12,776 bases of DNA from CAZBGL01 sp964491375 (lineage in GTDB: Bacteria > Desulfobacterota > Deferrisomatia > Deferrisomatales > Deferrisomataceae). The stretch covers positions 1 to 12,776 of the forward strand of contig CAZBGL010000284.1 in NCBI GenBank assembly GCA_964491375.1, in the 5' to 3' direction. Numbering within the stretch: position 1 is the first letter of the stretch; each line of letters begins with the position of its first letter. This document shows positions 6,097 to 12,067 of this stretch, piece by piece. The position numbers and the translations under genes are program-made. The notes below the pieces were generated by a model that was given only the letters and a program-made list of their open reading frames with translations, was not told where the DNA came from and ran no database searches.

Positions 6097-6888
6097 TCAC
6101 TCCCGCACCGGCACCCCCCACTCCCGGAGGGTCTCCCGGAGGAACGCAACGCACGCCCCGTGGGCGGCGGTGCCGCGGCGGTCGGGCTCGATGGGGGGGC
6201 CGAACCGGAACCGAACGGGAAGCTCGGGACGAATCCTCCCGAAGTCCTTGATCCACCGGCCGTTTCCCCAGGCGTCGGTGCGCAGGGCCAGGGGGACCAG
6301 GGGCACGCCGGCCCGCGCGGCGAGCTTCGCGCCGATGGAGTTGAACCGGCCGAGGTGCAGGTCGGTGGACCGGGTGGTCTGGGGAAAGACGATCACCGAG
6401 ATCCCCCGGTCGAGGAAGGCGGCCCCCTCCCGGAGCACCGTGGCGAGGTCCTGGCGGGGGTTTCGGCGGGTCACGGCGATGGGGTCCCGGGCGCGGAGGA
6501 TGGGCCCGAACACGGGATAGCGCAGCAGCGACTCCTTCACCACGAACGTCACCGGCTTGACCGGGTGGACGATGGCCGGGAGCACGAAGGTCTCGAGCGT
6601 GCTCATGTGGTTGCCCACGATGACCGCCGGCCCGTCGAACGCGCGCAAGCGGTCCCGGCCTTCCACGTGGACCCGGATGCCCACGGCCTCCAGGGCCCGC
6701 ACGATGTCCTCGCTGGAGGCGGCCCACCGGGCCCCGTCGTATTGGCCCCGGGCCACCGCCCACCGCGAGGCGAACACGATCCCCAGCACCCGCAGGTAGA
6801 ACGGGATCTCGGGCCAGGGGCACAGCCGGGCCCCGAGCGTCGGCCGGTGCCCTTCCGGGGTGTGATAGGTGTCGTGGGTGAAGAGCAT
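6097..6888 (-). CDS. PlsC-like lysophospholipid acyltransferase, divergent motifs
   Basis: A 263-residue member of the glycerolipid acyltransferase superfamily, expected to transfer an acyl chain to a lysophospholipid or related acceptor at the inner membrane. The first block is NHMSTLE at 93-99: the catalytic His is present, but the usual H-x4-D reads H-x4-E. The glycerol-phosphate-binding block, normally FPEGTRS, is FPQTTRS (168-174). Block IV-like GVPLVPLAL (194-202) follows. A hydrophobic segment at about 28-47 precedes the domain. The ATG has AGGAGGGAA about 8-10 nt upstream. It lies 77 nt downstream of the cold-shock gene on the same strand, separated by a hairpin, and no clear promoter of its own fits in that gap. 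The fold is confident; the acceptor is unknown. Confidence 0.85.
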   Translation of the reverse strand: MLFTHDTYHTPEGHRPTLGARLCPWPEIPFYLRVLGIVFASRWAVARGQYDGARWAASSEDIVRALEAVGIRVHVEGRDRLRAFDGPAVIVGNHMSTLETFVLPAIVHPVKPVTFVVKESLLRYPVFGPILRARDPIAVTRRNPRQDLATVLREGAAFLDRGISVIVFPQTTRSTDLHLGRFNSIGAKLAARAGVPLVPLALRTDAWGNGRWIKDFGRIRPELPVRFRFGPPIEPDRRGTAAHGACVAFLRETLREWGVPVRE

Positions 6889-6912
6889 GGGTCCGGTTCC
6901 CTCCTCACAACG

Positions 6913-6942
6913 AAAAGGGCGAGCCCGAGGGCTCGCCCTTTT
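6913..6942 (-). terminator. Intrinsic terminator or attenuator after the cold-shock gene
   Basis: AAAAGGGCGAGCCC (6913-6926) pairs perfectly with GGGCTCGCCCTTTT (6929-6942), closing on a CGAG tetraloop. It starts 23 nt past the csp stop. Read on the minus strand the stem is followed by only TTTT then CG, so the U tract is short. On the plus strand the T run is six long, but no plus gene ends nearby. Readthrough into the acyltransferase gene is plausible. Confidence 0.75.
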
Positions 6943-6965
6943 TTCTACAGACCGGACGAATCCGG

Positions 6966-7166
6966 TTACAGGGCTCTCACGTTCGCGGCCTGGGGCCCCT
7001 TGCGGCCCTCCACGATCTCGAACTCCACCCGCTGGCCCTCGTGCAGGGTCTTGAAGCCCTGCATCTGGATCGCGCTGAAGTGCACGAACACGTCCGGGCC
7101 GTCTTCCTGGGCGATGAAGCCGTAGCCCTTCTGGTCGTTGAACCACTTGACCGTACCGACTGCCAT
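6966..7166 (-). CDS. csp: Cold-shock domain protein
   Basis: A 66-residue single-domain RNA/ssDNA-binding protein of the CspA family, acting as a cytosolic RNA chaperone that melts secondary structure. It has the standard length. Both nucleic-acid motifs are intact: KGYGFI (RNP1) at about 13-18 and DVFVHF (RNP2) at about 25-30; WFNDQKG and the closing GPQAANV are canonical. The ATG is preceded by AGGAGGT with 7 nt spacing, a very strong ribosome site. The upstream gap of about 196 nt allows a long leader, as is usual for cold-inducible csp genes. An apparent promoter overlaps the end of the glycosyltransferase gene, and a perfect hairpin follows the stop. Whether it is cold-induced or constitutive cannot be told from the coding sequence. 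Confidence 0.97.
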   Translation of the reverse strand: MAVGTVKWFNDQKGYGFIAQEDGPDVFVHFSAIQMQGFKTLHEGQRVEFEIVEGRKGPQAANVRAL

Positions 7167-7359
7167 TGCTCTTACCTCCTCACGAGCGTTGGGGGTGCTC
7201 CTGCACCCGTCTTACAAACTGCCTGGGAGAAACGCCCGGAGGGGTGAGCCGCTTCCGGTACAGCTTCTGCCCAGCGCGATTGATGGACCGTTCGCGCCCG
7301 GACGAAAGCCCCGCGGGCGGCAAGGCACTCCACCCGGCAGGACCGTCCTTCCCCACGTC

Positions 7360-7388
7360 ACCCTACCCTTTGGGTGGAGGTGTGTCAA
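7360..7388 (-). promoter_or_regulatory. Candidate csp promoter with consensus -35
   Basis: On the minus strand a perfect TTGACA (7388-7383) is followed after 17 nt by TAGGGT (7365-7360), three of six to the -10 consensus. Transcription would begin near 7353, giving a leader of about 186 nt before csp. The element overlaps the last codons and stop of the glycosyltransferase gene on the same strand. Confidence 0.45.
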
Positions 7389-8559
7389 CCGGAAAACCCG
7401 GGTTTCGCACCCGTTCGGCCAGGAGCAGCCCGTAGAAGCCCACAGCGATCGCGCAAGCCAGGGCCGCCCGGACGGCCCTACCCCGGCACGCGGGGGCCAG
7501 GTACCGGTCGTACCGTTCCAGCCACGGCGCGGGACCGTGGCCCGGGGGCACGCCCCGCCGGAGGTTGCGCAGGCAGTCCGCGGCGAAGGGGATCTGCCAC
7601 AGGTTCCGGGCCGCGTAACCGCCGGCCCGCAGCCACAGGCGGACGAGGCGCTTCCAGCCGTGGCGGGCCGCATGGCGGTGAAGAACCCGCAGGAAAGGGC
7701 CGATCCGGAGGGGGCCGGCGTTCGCCTGCACCCGGTAGAGGCCAGGGGCCGCTCCGAGGAACTCCCGGAGGCCCAGCTCCTCGGCCGCGCGGATCACGGC
7801 GTTCAGCAGGAGGCGGGAGAGAATCCCTTCGGCCTCGAACCGGCGGGCCGAGGTGTGGAGCCAGCCGGGAAGGGTGACCCAGGTTCCGGTCTCGAACACG
7901 CGGCGCGCCAGCCGCAGGTCTTCGAGGTACGGGAGCGTTTCGTCGAAGCCGCCCAGTTCCTCGAAGTATCCGCGGCCGATCCACAGGCCCTGGTCCCCGT
8001 TGATGGTGTCCGGCCGGTTCAGGAAGGTCTTGGCCTCGATCAGGTAGTACGTCAAGGTGGCCCCCGGCCGGGTGCGCCAAAACCGGAGCCCGAAGTGGCC
8101 GGCCACCCGGTGCGTACCCAGGCGAAGGCGCTCCCGATGCATCGCCTGGGCGGCCGCGGCCAGAAGGTCGTGCCGGGGCAGCCGGGTGTCGGCGTGGAGA
8201 AACAGGAGGTCCCAGCCGCGGGCCGCGGCCGCCCCGCGGTTCATCTGGGCACCCCGGCCCGGAGGCGCCGTGACGACCCGCAGGGGGAAGGGAAGTGCGG
8301 GAGCCATCCGGCCGAGCGCCTCCGTGGTGCCGTCCGAGCTTCCCCCGTCGGCCACGATCACCTCGAGCACCGAGCCCTGCTGCAGGGCCAGATCCCGGAG
8401 GAGGTCGGGCAGGGTCCCGGCCTCGTTCAGCGCGGGGACCACCACCGATACCGGGGCTGTGGCGTTTTGCCCCCCCGCCGGCTCCGGTGGTACGCTGCGA
8501 AGGGGCGCCGGCCGCAGTGCCGGGCGCAGGTGAGGACGCGGGGGCACCCAACGTGTCAT
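7363..8559 (-). CDS. Family 2 glycosyltransferase, TIGR04283-like, with C-terminal extension
   Basis: A 398-residue glycosyltransferase of the GT-A fold. Visible motifs are SVVVPALNEAGTLPDLL (38-54), the nucleotide-sugar strand EVIVADGGSSDGT (66-78), GRGAQMNRGAAAARG (101-115), the metal-binding HADTR (122-126), NGDQGLWIGRGYFEELGGF (187-205) and the acceptor-base region LEDLRLARR (212-220). This matches the group annotated as TIGR04283 (arsenosugar-associated), a name that says little about the real sugar. The group usually ends at about residue 240-260 here; residues 260-398 are extra and include one membrane-like segment at about 362-383. The N-terminal 36 residues are Pro/Arg-rich and of doubtful conservation, but no better ATG exists downstream. 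The start has no strong ribosome site and lies 15 nt from the divergent DnaJ-related gene. Confidence 0.85.
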   Translation of the reverse strand: MTRWVPPRPHLRPALRPAPLRSVPPEPAGGQNATAPVSVVVPALNEAGTLPDLLRDLALQQGSVLEVIVADGGSSDGTTEALGRMAPALPFPLRVVTAPPGRGAQMNRGAAAARGWDLLFLHADTRLPRHDLLAAAAQAMHRERLRLGTHRVAGHFGLRFWRTRPGATLTYYLIEAKTFLNRPDTINGDQGLWIGRGYFEELGGFDETLPYLEDLRLARRVFETGTWVTLPGWLHTSARRFEAEGILSRLLLNAVIRAAEELGLREFLGAAPGLYRVQANAGPLRIGPFLRVLHRHAARHGWKRLVRLWLRAGGYAARNLWQIPFAADCLRNLRRGVPPGHGPAPWLERYDRYLAPACRGRAVRAALACAIAVGFYGLLLAERVRNPGFPVDTPPPKG

Positions 8560-8574
8560 GGAAGGCCCTTGACC

Positions 8575-9180
8575 GTGCGATTGGACCCTGAGCTGAGGCG
8601 CCTGTACCGGGTGCTCCGGGAGCATCCCGAGGGGCTGCGGGAATACGATCTGCTGGAACGCCTCCGGGGAAGCTCCCCCTTGCGGGGGCTGGACGAACTG
8701 GGGCTGTTCCGCGTGCACTTCCTCCTGTTCCACCACCTGTACCGGCTCCGGAAGGCCCTGGAGACGGCGGGCCGGGGCAGCCTGGAGATCCACTGCCTCC
8801 GGATCCGGCTGGTACCCCTCCAGGGGGCGCCGGAGAACCCCGAAGCCCTTCCCCTGGCTCCCGACCCCCTGGCCGAGTACTACCTGGATCTCGAAAACCT
8901 TCGGCGCACCTCCCGGGAGGACGTCCGGGAGATGCTGCGTTGGTTCTGGCGCCGTTTCCGGGTGCATGGCCGGCGCGACGAGGCTCTGGCCGTGCTGGGC
9001 CTGGGGCCCGGGGCCACTCCGGCCCAGATCCGGCGCCGCTACCGGGAACTCGTCCTGGAGCACCACCCGGACCGGGGGGGGGATGCCGACCGGTTCCGCC
9101 GCATCGCCGAGGCCATGGAGGTGTTGCGGCTGCTGGACGAGACCCCCTCGCCGGTCCCGTCGGCCGAGGGCGCCGGTTAG
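8575..9180 (+). CDS. DnaJ-related co-chaperone (N-terminal DNAJ_related domain + C-terminal J domain)
   Basis: A 201-residue protein that should stimulate an Hsp70 (DnaK-type) ATPase. The N-terminal part (about 5-80) matches the DNAJ_related pattern: LREHPEGLREYDLLERL, then LFRVHFLLFHHLYRLR and LEIHCLRIRLVPL. The J domain occupies about 137-190: DEALAVLGLGPGATPAQIRRRYRELVLEHHPDRGGDADRF has the obligatory HPD at 164-166 and an RRYRELV helix II. There is no Gly/Phe or zinc-finger region, so this is not a general DnaJ. I chose GTG at 8575: GGAAGG at 8560-8565 sits 9 nt upstream, and the frame before it is antisense to the glycosyltransferase. A run of nine G in HPDRGGD is a possible slippage site. 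Its clients are unknown. Confidence 0.87.
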   Translation: MRLDPELRRLYRVLREHPEGLREYDLLERLRGSSPLRGLDELGLFRVHFLLFHHLYRLRKALETAGRGSLEIHCLRIRLVPLQGAPENPEALPLAPDPLAEYYLDLENLRRTSREDVREMLRWFWRRFRVHGRRDEALAVLGLGPGATPAQIRRRYRELVLEHHPDRGGDADRFRRIAEAMEVLRLLDETPSPVPSAEGAG

Positions 9181-9217
9181 CCCGCGTGTGCGTCGGATCG
9201 GGGCGAGCACGCGGGCT
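9179..9217. terminator. Hairpin shared by the convergent DnaJ-related and U32 genes
   Basis: AGCCCGCGTG (9179-9188) and CACGCGGGCT (9208-9217) form a perfect 10-bp inverted repeat with a 19-nt loop. It fills the 41-nt gap between the two stops and begins within the TAG of the DnaJ-related gene. It could end transcription from both sides, although neither side has a T tract. Confidence 0.45.
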
Positions 9218-9221
9218 GGGG

Positions 9222-11573
9222 TCAGAGCAGCCCCCGTACGTAGTTGGCCTCGTCCCCCCCTTCGAGCGGCTGCCCCGACAGGAACGCCCGCACCACCCCT
9301 CGGGCGGTGCGGGCGTCTCGAGCCGGGCCGGCCAGGTCCACCAGGAAGTCCGCGATGCCCATTTCCCGGAGTTCCTCCACCCGGGAGAGCCAGTTCAGGG
9401 GCTCTGCGGCATAGACCCGGGTCCAGGGATGCCGGGCCAGGGGCCGGGGTGCCGGGCTCCATTCGAACCGCCGGCCGTCCACGGTCTCCCGGAGCTCTCC
9501 GGGCGGCCACTTCGGGGCCGGGTCCAGGCGGCTCAGGAAGAGGGGCGGGTGGCCGTATACGTACGCGATCGGCCGCAGGGGCCACCCGGCCGAGGCCATC
9601 GCCTCCAGGTTGTCCCGGCCGGTCTCCGGACTGATCACCCCGGTCCGGAACCCCATCTCCCGGAACGCCGCCGCGGTCCATCCGTTCAGCAAGTGCAGCT
9701 CTCGGCCCGCGTGGCACACAAACGCGAGCCCGTCGAGCAACGCGAGGTGCCCCAGATTGGTGAGGCACATCTCCCGGAACCCCTCGGCGGCCAGTCGTTC
9801 CAGCCTGGCACGGTACAGGGGGACGTCCCCCTGGGCGATCCATGCCGGAAGCTCCCACACGATCCGGTCGGGCCCACCCAGGAGCTCCGACAGCCGTTTC
9901 CGGAGACGCAGGGTTTCCTTGGTCACCAGGAGCACCAGCCGGTGAACGGCTGCCGGAGGGACGGCCCGGACCGCCTGGGCCGTCTCGGCCCGCACCCAAA
10001 GCCTGCGGCCGGTGGAGCGGTTCGCGGCTGCCGGCCGCAGGCGCGCCGCTCGCTCGCCGGCCGCCTCCCTCCACCGGGCACGGGCCGCTTCCAGATCGGC
10101 CACCAGGGCCCGCCGGATCTCGTTGAGCCGGGAGGGGGGGATCACCACCGGGGGGATCTCGCCCTCGACCCGGAAGGCGGCGAGCCGGTACGGGGTGTTT
10201 CCGAGCCGGCCAAAGCGCTGGCGGAGGGTGTGGTAGTCCAACGGGTGCCTCTCCGCCGGATAGGAGGGCACCGGGAACACCCGATCCACCTCCGCGGCGC
10301 CGCACCGGGCGTGGGCCCGGAGTCGGCCTCCCTCGAACCGGACGGTGAGATCCATCGGCATCCCTCGGGGACACCGGAGTCCCTCGGCCTCGCGGGCCAG
10401 CCGTTGCTCCAGGGCCTCGGCGGCCGCGGTCTTGACCCGGAACACGGGGTCCCCGCGCCGTACGGGCTGCGGGCACTCCAACGCGTAGCGCCACCCGCCG
10501 GGGACCCGCTCCCGCCGGAACGCCCGAAGGCTCAGGGCCACCCCGGTTTCCCGGGCCCCGGTCTGGATCCGGATCCGGTCGCCCCGCCGTAGCTCCGTGT
10601 TCACGGCCAGCACCAGGTGCCCGTCCTTCCACCGGTGGACCCGGCCCACCCGCTCGCCCAGGGCGGGTGCGGCCCCCAGGCGGAGCACGTCCCGTGGCCG
10701 GGGGTGGCGGACGTATCCCTCGCACCACGACCTGGACGCCGTGGCCGCCAGGATCTCACGGGCCGCCCCCAGGGCGCCGGCCCGGTCCGCCTCGGGCGCG
10801 TCCAGTACCTTCCGGTACGCCCGCACCACGGCGTGCACGTAGTCCGCCCCCCGGAGCCTCCCTTCGATCTTGAGCGCCTCCACCCCGGCCCGGGCCAGTT
10901 CCCACACGTGCTCCACCAGGCAGAGGTCTGCCGTGGAGAGGGGGTGGTGCGCCCGGTCCCCGCCGGCCGGCCGGAGCCCCCACCGGCAGGGCTGGGCGCA
11001 CCAGCCCCGGTTGGCGCTTCGGCCCAGGAGGAGGCCCGACGCGAGGCACTGTCCCGAAAGGGAAAAGCACAGGGCCCCGTGGACGAACACCTCCAGGCCG
11101 ATCCCCGTCTCCCGCCGGACGGCCGCGATCTCGGGCAGCGTGCACTCCCGCGCCAGCACGACCCGGGAGAACCCCATGCGCTCCAGCGCCCGCGCGCCCG
11201 CCGCGTTGTGGACCGACATCTGGGTCGAGGCGTGGAGCCGCAGTCGGGGGAACACCTCGCGGCAGACCCGCCACAGGCCCAGGTCCTGGAGGATCACGGC
11301 GTCCACGCCCAGGGCCACCAGGTCGGCCACGACCCCCACCACCCGGGGCACTTCCGCCTCTTGGAGGAGGGTGTTCAGGGCCACGTACACGCGCCGGCCG
11401 TGTTCGTGGGCCAGGGGTACGAGCCGCTCCAGGTCCTCCAGGGCGAAGTTCCTGGCCCGGCCCCGGGCGCTCCACCGCTTGAAGCCCAGGTAGAAAGCGT
11501 CGGCTCCGGCCTCCAGGCCGGCAAGGAAGGCCTCCCAGGAGCCGGCCGGGGCCACCAGTTCGGGCTTGTGCAT
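9222..11573 (-). CDS. Peptidase U32 family protein, RlhA-like (probable RNA hydroxylase)
   Basis: A 783-residue cytosolic protein. Its first 300 residues are a U32 domain: MHKPELVAPAGSWEAFLAGLEAGADAFYLG opens it, and the U32 signature EVFVHGALCFSLSGQCLAS is at 161-179. C169, C176, C192 and C196 (NRGWCAQPCRW) suit the Fe-S cluster now recognised in this family, and LKIEGR is at 235-240. A middle region resembles the DUF3656 insert and the C-terminal third resembles the second half of RlhA, which hydroxylates C2501 of 23S rRNA in E. coli. The closely related TrhP acts on tRNA and is shorter, so RlhA is the better comparison. Older databases call these collagenases or peptidases, which is probably wrong here. 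The ATG lacks a clear ribosome site; an 8-bp hairpin (11598-11619) lies in the leader. Confidence 0.88.
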   Translation of the reverse strand: MHKPELVAPAGSWEAFLAGLEAGADAFYLGFKRWSARGRARNFALEDLERLVPLAHEHGRRVYVALNTLLQEAEVPRVVGVVADLVALGVDAVILQDLGLWRVCREVFPRLRLHASTQMSVHNAAGARALERMGFSRVVLARECTLPEIAAVRRETGIGLEVFVHGALCFSLSGQCLASGLLLGRSANRGWCAQPCRWGLRPAGGDRAHHPLSTADLCLVEHVWELARAGVEALKIEGRLRGADYVHAVVRAYRKVLDAPEADRAGALGAAREILAATASRSWCEGYVRHPRPRDVLRLGAAPALGERVGRVHRWKDGHLVLAVNTELRRGDRIRIQTGARETGVALSLRAFRRERVPGGWRYALECPQPVRRGDPVFRVKTAAAEALEQRLAREAEGLRCPRGMPMDLTVRFEGGRLRAHARCGAAEVDRVFPVPSYPAERHPLDYHTLRQRFGRLGNTPYRLAAFRVEGEIPPVVIPPSRLNEIRRALVADLEAARARWREAAGERAARLRPAAANRSTGRRLWVRAETAQAVRAVPPAAVHRLVLLVTKETLRLRKRLSELLGGPDRIVWELPAWIAQGDVPLYRARLERLAAEGFREMCLTNLGHLALLDGLAFVCHAGRELHLLNGWTAAAFREMGFRTGVISPETGRDNLEAMASAGWPLRPIAYVYGHPPLFLSRLDPAPKWPPGELRETVDGRRFEWSPAPRPLARHPWTRVYAAEPLNWLSRVEELREMGIADFLVDLAGPARDARTARGVVRAFLSGQPLEGGDEANYVRGLL

Positions 11574-11597
11574 GGTTACACGCAACCGCAGAAGGGA

Positions 11598-11619
11598 CGG
11601 GCCGTCGCCGAACGGCCCG
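11598..11619 (-). other. Leader hairpin upstream of the U32 gene
   Basis: CGGGCCGT (11598-11605) and ACGGCCCG (11612-11619) form a perfect 8-bp stem with a 6-nt loop, 24 nt before the U32 ATG on the minus strand. There is no U tract. It may shape translation initiation of a gene lacking a visible Shine-Dalgarno sequence. Confidence 0.35.
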
Positions 11620-11740
11620 GTTCTCGGCACCGGCGGGTTCGGTTGCCGGAGCCAGGGGCTGGTACCTCGAGCGCGAACCATATCATCTGGGCGTCCCGGC
11701 TGCCACGGCCCGGAGGACTGACGATTCGGGGCAGGCCGCC

Positions 11741-11755
11741 TGACAAAAATTGTCA
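11741..11755. promoter_or_regulatory. Perfect 15-bp dyad, candidate activator site
   Basis: TGACAA-AAA-TTGTCA is a perfect inverted repeat with a 3-nt centre. Its centre is about 145 bp upstream of the predicted sigma-54 start, a normal distance for an enhancer-binding activator. PilR of the PilS/PilR two-component system drives pilA from sigma-54 promoters in Pseudomonas and Geobacter, and TGTC-type half-sites have been described for PilR. A regulator of the divergent U32 gene is the alternative. Confidence 0.5.
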
Positions 11756-11867
11756 ATCCCGGGCCCCTTCAGCGTCCGGGAGGAGCGGCTCACCCCATAT
11801 CCTGTGTGCTCCAAAAACACGGCCACAACATACAGGGTCCTTTTTTCTCGGCCGGAAAAATCCCCCT

Positions 11868-11883
11868 TGGCACGGGGGTTGCT
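11868..11883 (+). promoter_or_regulatory. Sigma-54 (RpoN) -24/-12 promoter of the pilin operon
   Basis: TGGCACG-GGGG-TTGCT matches the sigma-54 consensus (TGGCACR-N4-TTGCW) throughout. The GG (11869-11870) and GC (11881-11882) are separated by the required 10 nt. Transcription should begin near 11894, giving a pilA leader of about 167 nt. Such promoters need an ATP-hydrolysing activator; no activator gene is in the window. Confidence 0.9.
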
Positions 11884-11984
11884 ACTAAAGGGGGCGAACG
11901 AAACGGACGATGAATAGCCCCGAAGGTTGCCGGGTCAAAACAAGAAGCCCCAGGGAACGGGGGAAAGGAGGTCGGGCGCGAGGG

Positions 11985-11999
11985 ATGGCGAGAACATGA
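11985..11999 (+). other. Possible 4-codon leader ORF (MART)
   Basis: ATG-GCG-AGA-ACA-TGA follows an excellent AAAGGAGGT at 11964-11972, with a rather long 12-nt spacing. Its stop overlaps the ATG of the next leader frame as ATGA. That strong ribosome site, nearly 90 nt before the pilA start, has no other obvious use. Confidence 0.3.
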
Positions 12000-12067
12000 G
12001 ACGAACGTCGGAGGATCCCTTACCGGAAACCCCAATCCAAAACCACAGGAGGTGTAGGAGATGCTGA
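11996..12067 (+). other. Possible 23-codon leader ORF overlapping the pilA start
   Basis: A frame beginning MRRTSEDPLPETP and ending RRCRRC, stopping at TGA 12065-12067, out of frame with and overlapping the pilA ATG at 12061 (ATGCTGA). Its last codons include AGG-AGG-TGT-AGG-AGA, which are the pilA Shine-Dalgarno sequence read as codons. Coupling to pilA translation is conceivable; a chance frame is equally possible. Confidence 0.3.

Larger units (their letters stand above)
11574..12060. other. Divergent intergenic region between the U32 gene and the pilin genes
   Basis: A 487-nt non-coding stretch, visibly richer in A and T in its right two thirds than the flanking genes. In order it holds: a hairpin CGGGCCGT/ACGGCCCG (11598-11619) in the U32 leader, a 15-bp dyad (11741-11755), A and T tracts around an imperfect palindrome TTTTTC-TCGGCCG-GAAAAA (11842-11860), a sigma-54 promoter (11868-11883), a small CCCC/GGGG stem (11948-11962), and two tiny reading frames leading into pilA. 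I see no larger gene on either strand. Confidence 0.8.

Noticed and set aside
7340..7360. E. coli-like cold box (TGACGT...) at the predicted csp transcript start
   Set aside because: Only TGACGT matches, in GC-rich sequence, and part of it would be within the -10 element; too short to mean anything.
9074..9082. Run of nine G inside the J domain, possible programmed frameshift
   Set aside because: The frame without shift gives a complete J domain with HPD and a normal C-terminus, so no shift is needed; slippage is possible but unsupported.
7363..10728. Very long minus-strand open frame of over 1,100 codons
   Set aside because: Only the 3' part from 8559 encodes a recognisable protein. The rest is antisense to the DnaJ-related gene and out of frame in the U32 gene; it is low-complexity Pro/Arg/Gly, as expected from GC-rich shadow frames.
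9222..11573. Collagenase or protease function for the U32 protein
   Set aside because: The cysteine arrangement and length fit the RNA-hydroxylase members of the family, and I see no known protease active site.
11751..11756. TTGACA on the minus strand as a -35 for the U32 gene
   Set aside because: No -10-like hexamer lies 16-18 nt downstream; the match is a by-product of the dyad.
11894..12060. GEMM-type (c-di-GMP or cGAMP) riboswitch in the pilA leader, as in some Geobacter genes
   Set aside because: I could not find the conserved core (GCAAA and GACGCAAAGCC-like strings) or its tetraloop-receptor pairing. A covariance search would be needed to exclude it fully.
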